Shown: positions 25,921-34,700, counted from the first letter of the stretch. The stretch is 36,877 nucleotides of DNA from Prochlorococcus sp. AG-449-J16 (GCA_003209565.1 QCQK01000015.1:1-36877); one strand, 5' to 3'. Numbers and translations: made by a program. The notes: a model not told the origin generated them from the letters alone.

Positions 25921-26745
25921 TTATTTTTTAATTTTAATACAATTTTCTGCAAGCTTAATCCATTGGTCAATTGAAATATCTTGCGGTCTTAAATTTAAAC
26001 AAACTTTTGAATAGTTAGATAATTCATTTAACTCTTCATTTGAAAGTATTGAATTAAGAGTATTTTTAAGCATTTTTCTTCTTGAATTAAATGAAATTCG
26101 AAGAAGTTTATCTATATATTTTTCTAGACTAATATCTAATCTTAAATTACTTTTAATTGGTTCGAAAACTACTAAAGAAGAAAAAACTTTTGGAGGAGGA
26201 CTAAATGATGAAGGCGGTACATCGCATATTTTTTTTATTTTTGATAAGAGTTGCATCCTTACGCTAAGCGCACCAGCATTGGGACTCCCTTCTTTTGACA
26301 AAATCCTATCTACAACGTCTTTCTGCATTAAAAAAATTATTTTTTCGTAATTATAGTTTCTTATAATTCCCAATCGCCCTATGAAAATATTCAATATTGG
26401 GCCAGTTATATTGTAGGGAATATTTGCAATTACTTTTGTAATCTTCTTATTAATTGAATCTAAATTTACATTAAGAATATCTCCCTGCTGAAGTGAGAAC
26501 TTATCATTATTATTGAATTTATCATTTAATAAATTTATTAAATCTTTATCTAATTCAATCGCATGTAATTTTTTAATTTCTGAATCTAATAACTTAGATG
26601 TTAAAGCACCTTTACCTGGACCAATTTCTAAAATAAAGTCATTTTCATTAAGGACAGCAATTTCTTTAATTTTTTCTAATATTTTTTTATTTACCAACCA
26701 GTGTTGTCCAAATCTTTTTTTTTGATGATAGTTTTTAGAATTCAT
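25921..26745 (-). CDS. rsmA: 16S rRNA (adenine1518/1519-N6) dimethyltransferase
   Basis: KsgA/RsmA dimethylates two adjacent adenines near the 3' end of 16S rRNA during late 30S assembly. The 274 aa product begins [18 protein letters not shown], with motif [17 protein letters not shown], motif [15 protein letters not shown] and the catalytic [29 protein letters not shown] and [17 protein letters not shown] follow at the C-terminus. All family hallmarks are present. It is the first gene of the leftward cluster, divergent from the acidic hypothetical gene at 26802 across a 56-base gap. Confidence 0.96.
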   Translation of the reverse strand: MNSKNYHQKKRFGQHWLVNKKILEKIKEIAVLNENDFILEIGPGKGALTSKLLDSEIKKLHAIELDKDLINLLNDKFNNNDKFSLQQGDILNVNLDSINKKITKVIANIPYNITGPILNIFIGRLGIIRNYNYEKIIFLMQKDVVDRILSKEGSPNAGALSVRMQLLSKIKKICDVPPSSFSPPPKVFSSLVVFEPIKSNLRLDISLEKYIDKLLRISFNSRRKMLKNTLNSILSNEELNELSNYSKVCLNLRPQDISIDQWIKLAENCIKIKK

Positions 26746-26801
26746 CTAAAAGATAAATAATATGTTTAAATTAAATATGAATTTATTTAATACTTTATAT
26801 C

Positions 26802-27134
26802 ATGAGCCTATCAAAAAAAGATTTAGATAAACTCAATAAATTTAAAAAAAATAAAAATTTAAATATCGAAAGTAAAAATATAAGTAATTACACAAATATA
26901 TCTAGCAATGATAATTTAATCTCTAATCCACTTAATTCAGAAGATCCCAATAAAATTTTTTATTCTTTAATTGATAATTCAGAATCTTTAGAAGAAACTT
27001 CTAATGTTAATAATTCGCTAAGAAAAAGTGAGCTTAATCAAATTAATATGAATTCTAGAAAAGCTAAATTTTCTAAGAAACTAACATCCGAAGAGGAATT
27101 ATATGACGAATTTAATTATCTTCTTGATGAATAA
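26802..27134 (+). CDS. Asn/Ser-rich hypothetical protein, 110 aa
   Basis: A low-complexity 110-residue protein rich in Asn, Ser, Lys and Asp, starting MSLSKKDLDKLNKFKKNKNL and ending in an acidic patch with LTSEEELYDEFNYLLDE. The ends look more constrained than the middle, which reads like a disordered linker. I recognise no family and see no membrane segment or signal peptide. It precedes rlmH by 19 bases on the same strand, so cotranscription is likely. The acidic C-terminus could be a short interaction motif, which is only a guess. Confidence 0.7.
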   Translation: MSLSKKDLDKLNKFKKNKNLNIESKNISNYTNISSNDNLISNPLNSEDPNKIFYSLIDNSESLEETSNVNNSLRKSELNQINMNSRKAKFSKKLTSEEELYDEFNYLLDE

Positions 27135-27153
27135 TTAGTTTTAATATTTACTT

Positions 27154-27570
27154 ATGCTTCAGAGTAATAGATTAACAATTTATGCTATTGGCAAGATAAA
27201 GAAACTTTGGATTAAAGATGGAATTAATCAATACAAAAAAAGAATGCCTGAACTTATCATTAATGAGTTAAAGTCTTTTAATTTAAATAATCTTAGATCT
27301 AATAACAACATTATTATCTGCCTAAGTGAAGAAGGGAAGCAGTTTGATTCTGTTGAACTTTGTTCTTTTCTCTTAAGTTTTAATAATAAAAAAATTAATT
27401 TCTTAATCGGTGATACTGATGGAATAAGTTCAGATATTAAAAAAAATTCAGATCTTATACTAAGTTTGTCTCCTTTAACTTTTCCTCATGAATTAGCTAG
27501 ATTAATTCTAATCGAGCAAATCTATAGAGCTGTTTCTATATCTAACAACTCCCCTTACCATCGTTCTTAA
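27154..27570 (+). CDS. rlmH: 23S rRNA (pseudouridine1915-N3)-methyltransferase RlmH
   Basis: A SPOUT-fold methyltransferase that acts on assembled 70S ribosomes at pseudouridine 1915. The 138 aa product shows the trefoil-knot features: [26 protein letters not shown], and [24 protein letters not shown]. The C-terminal SNNSPYHR is the RlmH tail required for activity, although homologs often end ...YHRG or YHK. The N-terminal half is strongly Lys/Asn-rich, following the base composition. umuD starts 99 bases downstream behind its own LexA-type site. Confidence 0.93.
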   Translation: MLQSNRLTIYAIGKIKKLWIKDGINQYKKRMPELIINELKSFNLNNLRSNNNIIICLSEEGKQFDSVELCSFLLSFNNKKINFLIGDTDGISSDIKKNSDLILSLSPLTFPHELARLILIEQIYRAVSISNNSPYHRS

Positions 27571-27642
27571 AAAGATTAGATTTAATTTAAAATTAATCTA
27601 TAAAACTTTAATAACTAACTATTTATTTAATTTTTATTATAT

Positions 27643-27656
27643 AGTACATATATACT
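27643..27656 (+). promoter_or_regulatory. Putative LexA box overlapping the umuD -10 element
   Basis: AGTACATATATACT fits the cyanobacterial LexA pattern RGTACNNNDGTWCB with one mismatch (A for the second-half G). It contains TATACT at 27651-27656, a good -10 hexamer, so LexA would cover the core promoter. It lies 14 bases before the umuD start codon. The consensus is remembered from published cyanobacterial LexA work; binding has not been shown for this site. Confidence 0.68.
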
Positions 27657-27669
27657 ATTAATTTAAGCC

Positions 27670-28086
27670 TTGGATTCCTTTGATTCAACTACTAAAAGGT
27701 TCAGAATCCCCTTATTAAATGATTCGGTATCTGCAGGATTTCCTTCTCCCGCAGATGACTATACGGAAGAAAATATTGATTTAAATGAACATTTAATATC
27801 TAATCCGTTTAGCACTTTTTTTCTTAGAGTTAAAGGGGAATCAATGATAAATGCAGGAATTAAAGATAAAGATTTAATAATAGTAGATAAGAGTTTAATA
27901 GCAAAGCCAGGGGATATTGTCATTGCAATGATAGACGGGGAATTTACAATAAAAAGATTATCTATAAAAAATGATGAATTATATTTAAAAGCAGAAAATC
28001 ATAATTATCCTGATTTTAGCTTTAAAAACCATATTGATGTACAGATATGGGGAGTGGTTATTTATTCAATACATAGCTATTTATGA
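27670..28086 (+). CDS. umuD: UmuD-like SOS mutagenesis protease
   Basis: Self-cleaving LexA-type protein whose processed form joins UmuC as DNA polymerase V. The 138 aa product keeps the Ala22-Gly23 cleavage site (SVSAGFPSPADDY), the nucleophilic Ser58 in GESM and the general-base Lys95 in FTIKRLS. The 37-residue Ser-Lys spacing is the same as in E. coli (60/97). The only ordinary start in frame is TTG 27670; an in-frame TAA occurs six bases before it. With a -10 ending at 27656 the mRNA would have a leader of about seven bases and no Shine-Dalgarno. It overlaps umuC as ATGA. Confidence 0.93.
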   Translation: MDSFDSTTKRFRIPLLNDSVSAGFPSPADDYTEENIDLNEHLISNPFSTFFLRVKGESMINAGIKDKDLIIVDKSLIAKPGDIVIAMIDGEFTIKRLSIKNDELYLKAENHNYPDFSFKNHIDVQIWGVVIYSIHSYL

Positions 28087-29369
28087 GAATTTCAAGCAAT
28101 GATGCTATAGCTCTTATAGATGCTAATAATTTTTATGCTTCATGTGAACAAAATATTAATCCTAATTTGAGAAATAAACCAGTAGTAATTTTATCTAATA
28201 ATGATGGATGTATCATTGCGAGAAGTCCTGAAGCACGAGCTTTAAAAATTAAAATGGGAACTCCTTATTTTAAGATCAAAGAAAAATTAAATAAATTAGA
28301 TGTAGCAGTCTTAAGCTCAAACTACTCGCTTTACGGCGATATGAGCAGAAGACTAATGAATTTACTAAAAAACTACTGTGAAGAAATAGAAATTTATTCT
28401 ATTGACGAAGCATTTGTCTCAATTTCTAGACCTAATGATAAAAATCTATATCCTTGGGCGAGAAACATAAGATCATTAATATATCAGAATCTAGGGATTA
28501 CCATAACAGTAGGAATAGGAGAAAATAAAGTAAGAGCAAAAATTGCTAATAAATTAGCTAAAAATATTGATTATTCAGCTGGAATATTTGATTTAGCCAG
28601 AACCAGAAATGAGAATAATTATTTAAAAAGAATTAGTGTAGATAAGATATGGGGAGTCGGTAAACAAACCTCTAATTGGTTGCAAAGTAAAGGTATTAAG
28701 AATGCGAAAGAATTAAGAGATATGGAAGAGAATGAAATCACCAAGAAACTAGGCATAGTAGGAAAAAGATTGCAATTAGAACTGAAAGGTTATAAATGTC
28801 TGCCTATAGAAAAAAACAAGAAATCAAAAAAAGAAATTCAGGTAAGTAGGAGTTTCGGTACTCCTGTCACAAAATTAGAAGACTTAACTCAAGCACTAGC
28901 AACTCACGCAATAAAAGCATCTGAAAAAATGAGAAGTCAGAATTTGCAATCATCTAATATTAGAGTATTTGCAAGAACCAGTAAATATTCAAGTCAAAAT
29001 TATCAAAGAAGTGCTCATAGAAAACTTACAAATGCAACAGACGACACAAACAGCATTTTAAAAATAGTAGTTGAATTATCTAAAGAAATTTATAATCCCG
29101 AATATAAATTTTCAAAAGCTGGTGTTTTAATGCAGGATTTAACTAATAGCGAATATTTACAGCAATCAGTTATCAATTACAAATCTCAGAAAGACCTAAA
29201 AAAATCAGCAATTCTCATGAGAACTATTGATTTATTAAATAAAAGATTTAATAATAATGCAATTACATGGGCTATTACAAAAACGCCAAAAAGTTGGACG
29301 ATGAACAAGAATTTCTTAAGTCGCTCATCTACAACTGATATAGAACAGATCCCAACTATAGTAAAGTAA
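28083..29369 (+). CDS. umuC: UmuC-like translesion DNA polymerase V catalytic subunit
   Basis: Y-family polymerase that copies damaged DNA. The 428 aa protein begins with the palm motif IALIDANNFYASCEQ (metal-binding Asp13), then NDGCIIARSPEARALKIKMG. Catalytic SIDEAFVSI lies near residue 102. A helix-hairpin-helix region follows (KIWGVGKQTSNWLQSKGI, LGIVGKRLQLELKGY), then the little-finger domain with SRSFGTPVTKLEDL. The C-terminal third matches the UmuC-specific region. Its ATG overlaps the umuD stop by four bases, implying balanced translation under the shared LexA-type promoter. Confidence 0.96.
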   Translation: MRISSNDAIALIDANNFYASCEQNINPNLRNKPVVILSNNDGCIIARSPEARALKIKMGTPYFKIKEKLNKLDVAVLSSNYSLYGDMSRRLMNLLKNYCEEIEIYSIDEAFVSISRPNDKNLYPWARNIRSLIYQNLGITITVGIGENKVRAKIANKLAKNIDYSAGIFDLARTRNENNYLKRISVDKIWGVGKQTSNWLQSKGIKNAKELRDMEENEITKKLGIVGKRLQLELKGYKCLPIEKNKKSKKEIQVSRSFGTPVTKLEDLTQALATHAIKASEKMRSQNLQSSNIRVFARTSKYSSQNYQRSAHRKLTNATDDTNSILKIVVELSKEIYNPEYKFSKAGVLMQDLTNSEYLQQSVINYKSQKDLKKSAILMRTIDLLNKRFNNNAITWAITKTPKSWTMNKNFLSRSSTTDIEQIPTIVK

Positions 29370-29375
29370 AAAAAA

Positions 29376-29843
29376 ATGGAATTTATTATATTTTTAAGCA
29401 AATTAGATAAAGAGATTCTTGACTTATTAATAAAAGCAAACTATGAAATTGAAGAAAATAAAATTGAGTGTCTATTAAATAAAGAAATAAAAGGATTACA
29501 TAATTTTGTAGAAAATAAAATAATAATATGCACTGAAAATGCAAAAAGGAAAACAAATTATAGAAATGAAAAGCAGCGACCAAATAAAGATAACTTCAAA
29601 ACAAAATTGGCAATAAGAAAGGCATTAAGACATGAAGCTACTCATGCTATACAAAAATGTAATAACAATAAGACAGTGGGTGATATAAAAGATTTAGAAG
29701 CTAAATTACATCAAAGTAAGAGGAGATCATTAGAGTTCTCAACTTCAAATTTTTCTGGCACTTATGCAAAAGAAGTGGAGGCTTATATTCTTGAAGACAA
29801 ACCCAAAAAAGTAAAAAATATGATTAAAAAATACTGCCTGTAA
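29376..29843 (+). CDS. HEXXH-containing putative zinc metallopeptidase
   Basis: A 155-residue protein beginning six bases after the umuC stop. It contains KALRHEATHAIQKCNN, a full HEXXH site at residues 86-90, and about 43 residues later YAKEVEAYILED with Glu133/Glu135 as possible third zinc ligands. That general layout (zincin HEXXH, downstream acidic helix) recalls ATP23-like M76 peptidases and other small zincins. The first 60 residues (FLSKLDKEILDLLIKANYEI) are helical and Lys-rich. No signal peptide or membrane segment is visible. Metallopeptidase activity is predicted from the motif alone; the link to SOS is inferred from the tight spacing. I do not recognise a named family. Confidence 0.78.
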   Translation: MEFIIFLSKLDKEILDLLIKANYEIEENKIECLLNKEIKGLHNFVENKIIICTENAKRKTNYRNEKQRPNKDNFKTKLAIRKALRHEATHAIQKCNNNKTVGDIKDLEAKLHQSKRRSLEFSTSNFSGTYAKEVEAYILEDKPKKVKNMIKKYCL

Positions 29844-29859
29844 ATTTAAATAAAATGTG

Positions 29860-31893
29860 TTAGCTAGCAATAAAATTACCGCAGCGTTGTTTATCTAAAA
29901 AACTAATATGTTGTCTTTCTAAGTAATATAACTCCTGAAATTTAATCGCATCTGAGTTTAAATCCTTAAAGAGATCATCTATCTCTTTATTATTCTCTGA
30001 GGAGCCTGAAGAGGGATTATCAATTAAAATAGAAATACAATTTTCTAAAGTTTTTAACCTTTGTGATCCCCAAGATTCGATCAAGTGTCTACATCTTTTT
30101 AAGGAATTATATTTTTCAAGAAGTGATAAAGTTCCAAGTAAGTTATCTTTAGGATTACTAAGCAATGTTAAAAACAACTCATTTGGATTAACAAAATTAT
30201 TTATTTTATTTGATAATTCAGGATTATAAAGAGCTAAGTGATCAGTAAGAAGTGAAATTAAGTCAGTAGCCAAAAACTCTTTTTGAAGATTTTGACTATT
30301 AGATTCTTTTAATTCGGTTAAATAATTTAGACCTAAGTTATTTTGTTCAATTTTTGAAATAGCTTCCCACAAATTTTGAATATGATTAGTATTAAAATTA
30401 TTAATTTCTCTTTTGAGAAATTCATCGCGAATAAATAAGCGAAGATCAGGACAATGCAAATAATAAAAGATTATTTCCGATTCATTTTTCTCACGCCGAG
30501 AAATTTCATTTGGTTGTTCAAATTTTTTTGATCTACCATGCCAACGAAATCCCTTAACTTGATTTCTCAAATCTTGTTCGAACTGTATCGCTAACCTTGC
30601 TTGTCCCTTACTCAATCGTTCGGATACTTTCTGTAAGTAATGAGTTCTTGTTGATGATTGAGGTAATTTGCTCAACAGTTTTACCAATGAAGAAATAACA
30701 CTCTGGAAATTTTCAGACTTAGTTAAGTCTTTATCTTTAAAGATCTGATCAATCTCCCAATCAATCCAAAAGGATGAGTTATCAATTAGATTCAAATAAT
30801 CTTCTGGAGTATGACTATTCAGAAATTCGTCAGGATCTTTAAAATCATTAATTTGAAGTATCTTAAGATTAATTTGATCATGGAGAGATAAGCTTTCGAC
30901 TTCTTTTATTACTCTTTTTGTAGCTAATATTCCAGGATTATCAGAATCAAAATTCAATATTATATTTTTATTATCTGTACATCTACATAGTTGAGAAATT
31001 TGATATTTATTTAATGCGGTGCCGAGGGAAGCTACAGAATTAGATATACCTTTTGAATGAAGTGATATTACATCAAAGTATCCTTCAACAATAATAGCTT
31101 TATCTCTTTTTCTTATATTGCTAGATGCTTTTTCAAATGCAAATAACATTTTCCCTTTTTCAAATATCTCTGATTCAGGAGAATTAAGATATTTGGGTTC
31201 CTGTCCATCAAGTGATCTTCCACCAAAGGCAACTACACGTCCCTGCATATCAAGTATTGGAACAATTAATCTATTTCTAAAACGATCATAAACCTTGTCA
31301 GAATTATCCTTAGAAATTGCAAGACCTGAAGCCAATATTAGATTAATAGGAAATTTTTCAACCTTGGATAGATAGTTAAATAAATCATTCCATGAATTTG
31401 GGGCAAAACCTAATTCAAAGTCATCAATAATCTTATTACTCAAGTTTCTCTTGTTTGTTAAATATTTCATAGCTTCAACACCTTGTGAATTATTTAATTG
31501 AGACTTAAACCAATTTTTGGTAACTCTTAATATTTTATAAAGCTCCTCCTTTCTAGATAATTGTTTTTTATATGCTTCTGCTTGGGGACCCTCAAGATTT
31601 TCAACATTAATATTATTCTTCTTAGCAAGAGAAAGTACAACATCAGAAAAATTTGCACGAGTAAATTCCATTAAAAATTTAATAGAGTTACCACCAGCGC
31701 CACAAGAAAAACAGTAATAGAATTGTTTACTTGGTGATACTGTCATAGATGGCTTAGTATCATCATGAAAAGGACAAATACCAACGAATTCTTTGCCTTT
31801 CTTCTTAAGAACAATATGTTCAGAAATAACGTCAACAATATCTGCCTTTTCCTTAACCTCTTGAATAGTTCTTGGGTGAATAGAATGAACCAT
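29860..31893 (-). CDS. dnaG: DNA primase
   Basis: Synthesises RNA primers for chromosome replication. At 677 aa it is somewhat longer than E. coli DnaG. The N-terminal CHC2 zinc ribbon is intact (Cys40, His43, Cys61, Cys64 in GICPFHDDTKPSM and YYCFSCGAGGNS). The catalytic core has FGGRSLDGQEPKYLNSPE, and the TOPRIM segment has AIIVEGYFDVISLHS with NFDSDNPGI. The C-terminal helicase-binding part is diverged and Lys/Leu-rich. The start is ATG 31893, divergent from the EamA gene across 95 bases. Confidence 0.96.
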   Translation of the reverse strand: MVHSIHPRTIQEVKEKADIVDVISEHIVLKKKGKEFVGICPFHDDTKPSMTVSPSKQFYYCFSCGAGGNSIKFLMEFTRANFSDVVLSLAKKNNINVENLEGPQAEAYKKQLSRKEELYKILRVTKNWFKSQLNNSQGVEAMKYLTNKRNLSNKIIDDFELGFAPNSWNDLFNYLSKVEKFPINLILASGLAISKDNSDKVYDRFRNRLIVPILDMQGRVVAFGGRSLDGQEPKYLNSPESEIFEKGKMLFAFEKASSNIRKRDKAIIVEGYFDVISLHSKGISNSVASLGTALNKYQISQLCRCTDNKNIILNFDSDNPGILATKRVIKEVESLSLHDQINLKILQINDFKDPDEFLNSHTPEDYLNLIDNSSFWIDWEIDQIFKDKDLTKSENFQSVISSLVKLLSKLPQSSTRTHYLQKVSERLSKGQARLAIQFEQDLRNQVKGFRWHGRSKKFEQPNEISRREKNESEIIFYYLHCPDLRLFIRDEFLKREINNFNTNHIQNLWEAISKIEQNNLGLNYLTELKESNSQNLQKEFLATDLISLLTDHLALYNPELSNKINNFVNPNELFLTLLSNPKDNLLGTLSLLEKYNSLKRCRHLIESWGSQRLKTLENCISILIDNPSSGSSENNKEIDDLFKDLNSDAIKFQELYYLERQHISFLDKQRCGNFIAS

Positions 31894-31988
31894 TGAGATT
31901 TTAATAAAAAAATAAATAATAATTTATTTGTTATAAGTCAAAATCAATCAAGAATCTACTTAAATTCACAAAAAAACTATTTTTTTAA

Positions 31989-32879
31989 ATGATAAATATC
32001 GAAGAATTAGAAAAAAGATTTAATTCATTAAATAAGTATAATTTGGTTTTTGCCTCATTCTCATTCAGTTTGATGACTTTGTGCGTAAAAAATATTGATA
32101 AAAGGATACCTATTTATGAATTGGTTTTATTCAGATCATTGCTAAGTTTAATAATTACATTATTCATAATTAAGATAAAGAATATAAATCCTTGGGGCAA
32201 AAATAGGCCATTACTAATCTTAAGAGGTTTTTTAGGAACTTTAGCTTTAGTTTGTATTTTTTATGCGATAAGAAATATGCCTCTTAGTATATCTACTGTC
32301 ATTCAGTACACATATCCTATTTTTATATCTATATTTGCTGGGGTATTTATAAATGAAAAAATAACTCGTAATATAATTTTTGCTTTAATTATTGGCTGGA
32401 TTGGTATATTAGTAATCTTGAATCCAAACCAATTATCAAATATAAACGTAGAAATTAAAAATATTTCGATATCGATAGCATTTCTTGGAGCAATCTGTAC
32501 TGCATTAGCTTATGTAACAGTAAAGAAACTTTCATTTACTGAAGATGTTTATGTAATTATTGAATATTTTCCACTTGTTTCTTTTATTACTTTATTGCCA
32601 ATTGTATTAATTAACTGGGTTACCCCAAATTGGAATGAATTATTTTGGATAATTGGCATTGGCTTATTTACTCAATTAGGTCAGACTTTCTTAACTATAG
32701 GATTAAAAAACTTACCTGCTTCTGAGGCCTCTACCATTAATTATTTACAAGTTTTATTCGGTTCTATTTGGGGAATATTATTTTTTAGTGAAATTATTAA
32801 TATTAATTTCATAGTAGGAACATTATTGGTTTTATTAGGAACTATTATTTCTACTACCAAATTACAAAAAAAGACCTAA
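31989..32879 (+). CDS. EamA/DMT-family transporter
   Basis: A 296-residue protein with ten predicted membrane helices in two EamA repeats. The first repeat includes LVLFRSLLSLIITLFII, LLILRGFLGTLALVCIFYAI and STVIQYTYPIFISIFAGVFINEKIT. The second shows LGAICTALAYVTVKKLS and TINYLQVLFGSIWGILFFSEIIN. This is the drug/metabolite exporter fold (RhaT/YdcZ-like). Substrate cannot be read from sequence; amino acids or other small metabolites are typical. The ATG at 31989 lies after a run of seven T/A bases with no strong ribosome site. Confidence 0.88.
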   Translation: MINIEELEKRFNSLNKYNLVFASFSFSLMTLCVKNIDKRIPIYELVLFRSLLSLIITLFIIKIKNINPWGKNRPLLILRGFLGTLALVCIFYAIRNMPLSISTVIQYTYPIFISIFAGVFINEKITRNIIFALIIGWIGILVILNPNQLSNINVEIKNISISIAFLGAICTALAYVTVKKLSFTEDVYVIIEYFPLVSFITLLPIVLINWVTPNWNELFWIIGIGLFTQLGQTFLTIGLKNLPASEASTINYLQVLFGSIWGILFFSEIININFIVGTLLVLLGTIISTTKLQKKT

Positions 32880-32902
32880 TATGTGTCAAGGATGATTTAT
32901 TA

Positions 32903-33259
32903 ATGATGAAATTATTTTTACTCGCTCTTCTAAGTTATTATTCTATTCCTCAAGTTAATGCTTCAACACCTAAATCGGTTACATGTACTAGAACAGAATA
33001 CAGAGAAGAATATATACCTGGAACCAAATCAAACCCTGGATATGTTAGAAATTATGAAGTAGATATAGAAATACCTTGTGCAGGAGAAAAAGTACAGAAA
33101 TATAAGGAAGAAGAATGTACGGATGGCAAAATAGCTGGGGCCTTACTTGGCGGAGGTCTTGGTGGTGCAATTTCAAGGAAAGAGGGCCGTTGGTGGGCGG
33201 TTCCACTTGGTGCGGTTACTGGTGCTGCTATTGGCTGCAAAGTGGATGGTGGTGGTTGA
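32903..33259 (+). CDS. Exported glycine-zipper protein, 118 aa
   Basis: The N-terminus MMKLFLLALLSYYSIPQVNAS looks like a signal peptide, probably cleaved after NAS or nearby. A polar domain with four cysteines (Cys28, Cys60, Cys73, Cys112) follows, containing CTRTEYREEYIPG. The C-terminal half carries GALLGGGLGGAISRKEGRW and PLGAVTGAAIGCKVDGGG, a paired glycine-zipper hairpin like those in outer-membrane glycine-zipper proteins. Envelope location is inferred. It ends TGA directly before the ruvA TTG, so the two genes are adjacent without a gap. Function unknown. Confidence 0.82.
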   Translation: MMKLFLLALLSYYSIPQVNASTPKSVTCTRTEYREEYIPGTKSNPGYVRNYEVDIEIPCAGEKVQKYKEEECTDGKIAGALLGGGLGGAISRKEGRWWAVPLGAVTGAAIGCKVDGGG

Positions 33260-33937
33260 TTGATTAGCTGGATTAAAGGAGAAATTATTGACTTATGGCA
33301 AACCAATCAGAAATTTTTTATTTTAATAAGTTGTCGAGGCATAGGTTATGAAATTCAAATTTTAGAGTCTTATTTTCTCAAATTAAACGAAGATAACTTA
33401 TCACATAAAGATATTACTCTTTGGATCAAACATATCAAGAAAGAAGATTCAGATTTTTTGTTTGGTTTTTCATCGAAAGATCAAAAGAATTTTTTTAATG
33501 AAATTTTAAGTATTAGAGGTATTGGATCTCAAATAGGAATGGGATTATTAAATAAATTTTCGATTAGTGAAGTTATAAATGCAATAAATACACAAAATAA
33601 AAAATTAATTAGCTCAGTTCCAGGTATTGGTCAAAAAATGACTGAGAGACTAATTTTAGAATTAAAAAGTAAATTTAAAAATCATTTGCAATTCCAGGAA
33701 GAAAAAACCCAAGATGAATTTCTAATCAACAATACTGAAATAAATATAATGCTGAGTGATCTTGAGTTAACACTACAGTCATTAAATTATCCTAAGAATG
33801 AAATTAAAAACATTTTGCCTATTATTATTGAGGAATCAAATATTCTTACAAAAAAGAATAAAAATATATCTTTTGAAAATTTATTGAAGTTAGCAATGAA
33901 TTACTTAGATAAAAATAATAGTAATATGGTCAGATAA
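33260..33937 (+). CDS. ruvA: Holliday junction helicase subunit RuvA
   Basis: Binds the four-way junction and loads RuvB for branch migration. The 225 aa product has the N-terminal OB fold (ISWIKGEIIDL, CRGIGYEIQI, FLFGFSSKDQKNFFNEIL). Two helix-hairpin-helix motifs follow: ILSIRGIGSQIGMGLL and ISSVPGIGQKMTERLILELKSKF. A Lys/Asn-rich linker leads to the C-terminal RuvB-binding domain with LELTLQSLNYPKNEIKNIL. The start is TTG 33260, immediately after the previous gene's TGA. ruvB is not in this window, and no LexA box is visible in front of it. Confidence 0.95.
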   Translation: MISWIKGEIIDLWQTNQKFFILISCRGIGYEIQILESYFLKLNEDNLSHKDITLWIKHIKKEDSDFLFGFSSKDQKNFFNEILSIRGIGSQIGMGLLNKFSISEVINAINTQNKKLISSVPGIGQKMTERLILELKSKFKNHLQFQEEKTQDEFLINNTEINIMLSDLELTLQSLNYPKNEIKNILPIIIEESNILTKKNKNISFENLLKLAMNYLDKNNSNMVR

Positions 33938-33970
33938 CGTAGTAAAATATTTAAAAGAAAGAAAATTTTT

Positions 33971-34240
33971 ATGTCATTAGACACTGCAGAAAAACAAAAA
34001 CTTATTGAAACCCATCAAGTTCATGCAACTGACACAGGCTCTTCCGAAGTTCAAGTTGCAATGCTTTCCAAAAGAATATCTAAATTAAGTGACCATCTTC
34101 AAGGAAATATTCATGATTTTTCCTCAAGACAAGGATTATTAAAAATGATTGGTAAAAGGAAAAGACTTTTATCTTATATAAAGACCAAAAACGAAAATAA
34201 ATATCAAGAACTTATAAAGAAAATTGGAATCAGAGGATGA
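33971..34240 (+). CDS. rpsO: 30S ribosomal protein S15
   Basis: An 89-residue primary 16S rRNA-binding protein of the 30S platform. The sequence matches S15 throughout: [33 protein letters not shown] in overlapping parts, [24 protein letters not shown], and the C-terminal [13 protein letters not shown]. The start is ATG 33971 with AAAGAAAG upstream. The PAM68-like gene begins nine bases after its stop. In many bacteria S15 represses its own mRNA, but no such structure is evident in the 33-base leader here. Confidence 0.97.
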   Translation: MSLDTAEKQKLIETHQVHATDTGSSEVQVAMLSKRISKLSDHLQGNIHDFSSRQGLLKMIGKRKRLLSYIKTKNENKYQELIKKIGIRG

Positions 34241-34249
34241 TTTCTATTA

Positions 34250-34699
34250 ATGAAAAAAAAACAATCAAAAAAGAAGAACCTCAATAAAAAGAAAAATAAC
34301 TCAAGTTCTAACGTCGCTTTTGCAAATATAGAAAAAAAAATTGATGAAGTTACTGTGCCAAGGAAACCAAAAAGTGGTATTCCTAAATATGTTGCAGATA
34401 GGATGGCGAGAAGAATATTTTTTGCTGCAGGAATTCCCACAATTTTAGGGATGTCAGTTTTTGTTGTTAGCTACATTATCGTTACGAGAAATATTGCTGA
34501 AATACCACCATCTTCAACAATAGCAATTTCAGCACTTTTTTTCTTATTAGGTCTAGCTGGGTTGAGCTTTGGAATATTATCAGCTAGTTGGGATAAAGAA
34601 CCTGGTTCTTTTTTTGGTATTGAAAATATCCCAATGAACATACAAAGAGCAAAAAATGCTTTTAAACCTGCAAGTCAAAACTTTGAGGAGAATATTTAA
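34250..34699 (+). CDS. PAM68-family photosystem II assembly protein
   Basis: The 149-residue product has a very basic N-terminal tail (MKKKQSKKKNLNKKK), then VPRKPKSGIPKYVADRMARRIFF, two membrane helices (about residues 60-83 and 92-113), and the C-terminal SFGILSASWDKEPGSFFGIENI. IPxxVxxRMxRRI and SWDxxxEGSxLG-like signatures define the PAM68 / DUF3464 family. Its plant and cyanobacterial members assist early photosystem II assembly and CP47 biogenesis. Here the tail reads DKEPGSFFG. It follows rpsO by nine bases and converges on dnaE with a single base between stops. Confidence 0.88.
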   Translation: MKKKQSKKKNLNKKKNNSSSNVAFANIEKKIDEVTVPRKPKSGIPKYVADRMARRIFFAAGIPTILGMSVFVVSYIIVTRNIAEIPPSSTIAISALFFLLGLAGLSFGILSASWDKEPGSFFGIENIPMNIQRAKNAFKPASQNFEENI

Positions 34700-34700
34700 T

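Noticed and set aside
27571..27610. AGATTA / TAATCT repeat after rlmH as a terminator
   Set aside because: Short, AT-only stem with no T run after it.
29186..29401. Leftward hydrophobic frame at the umuC end
   Set aside because: Antisense to the umuC C-terminus; hydrophobicity arises from Lys/Asn codons read on the other strand.
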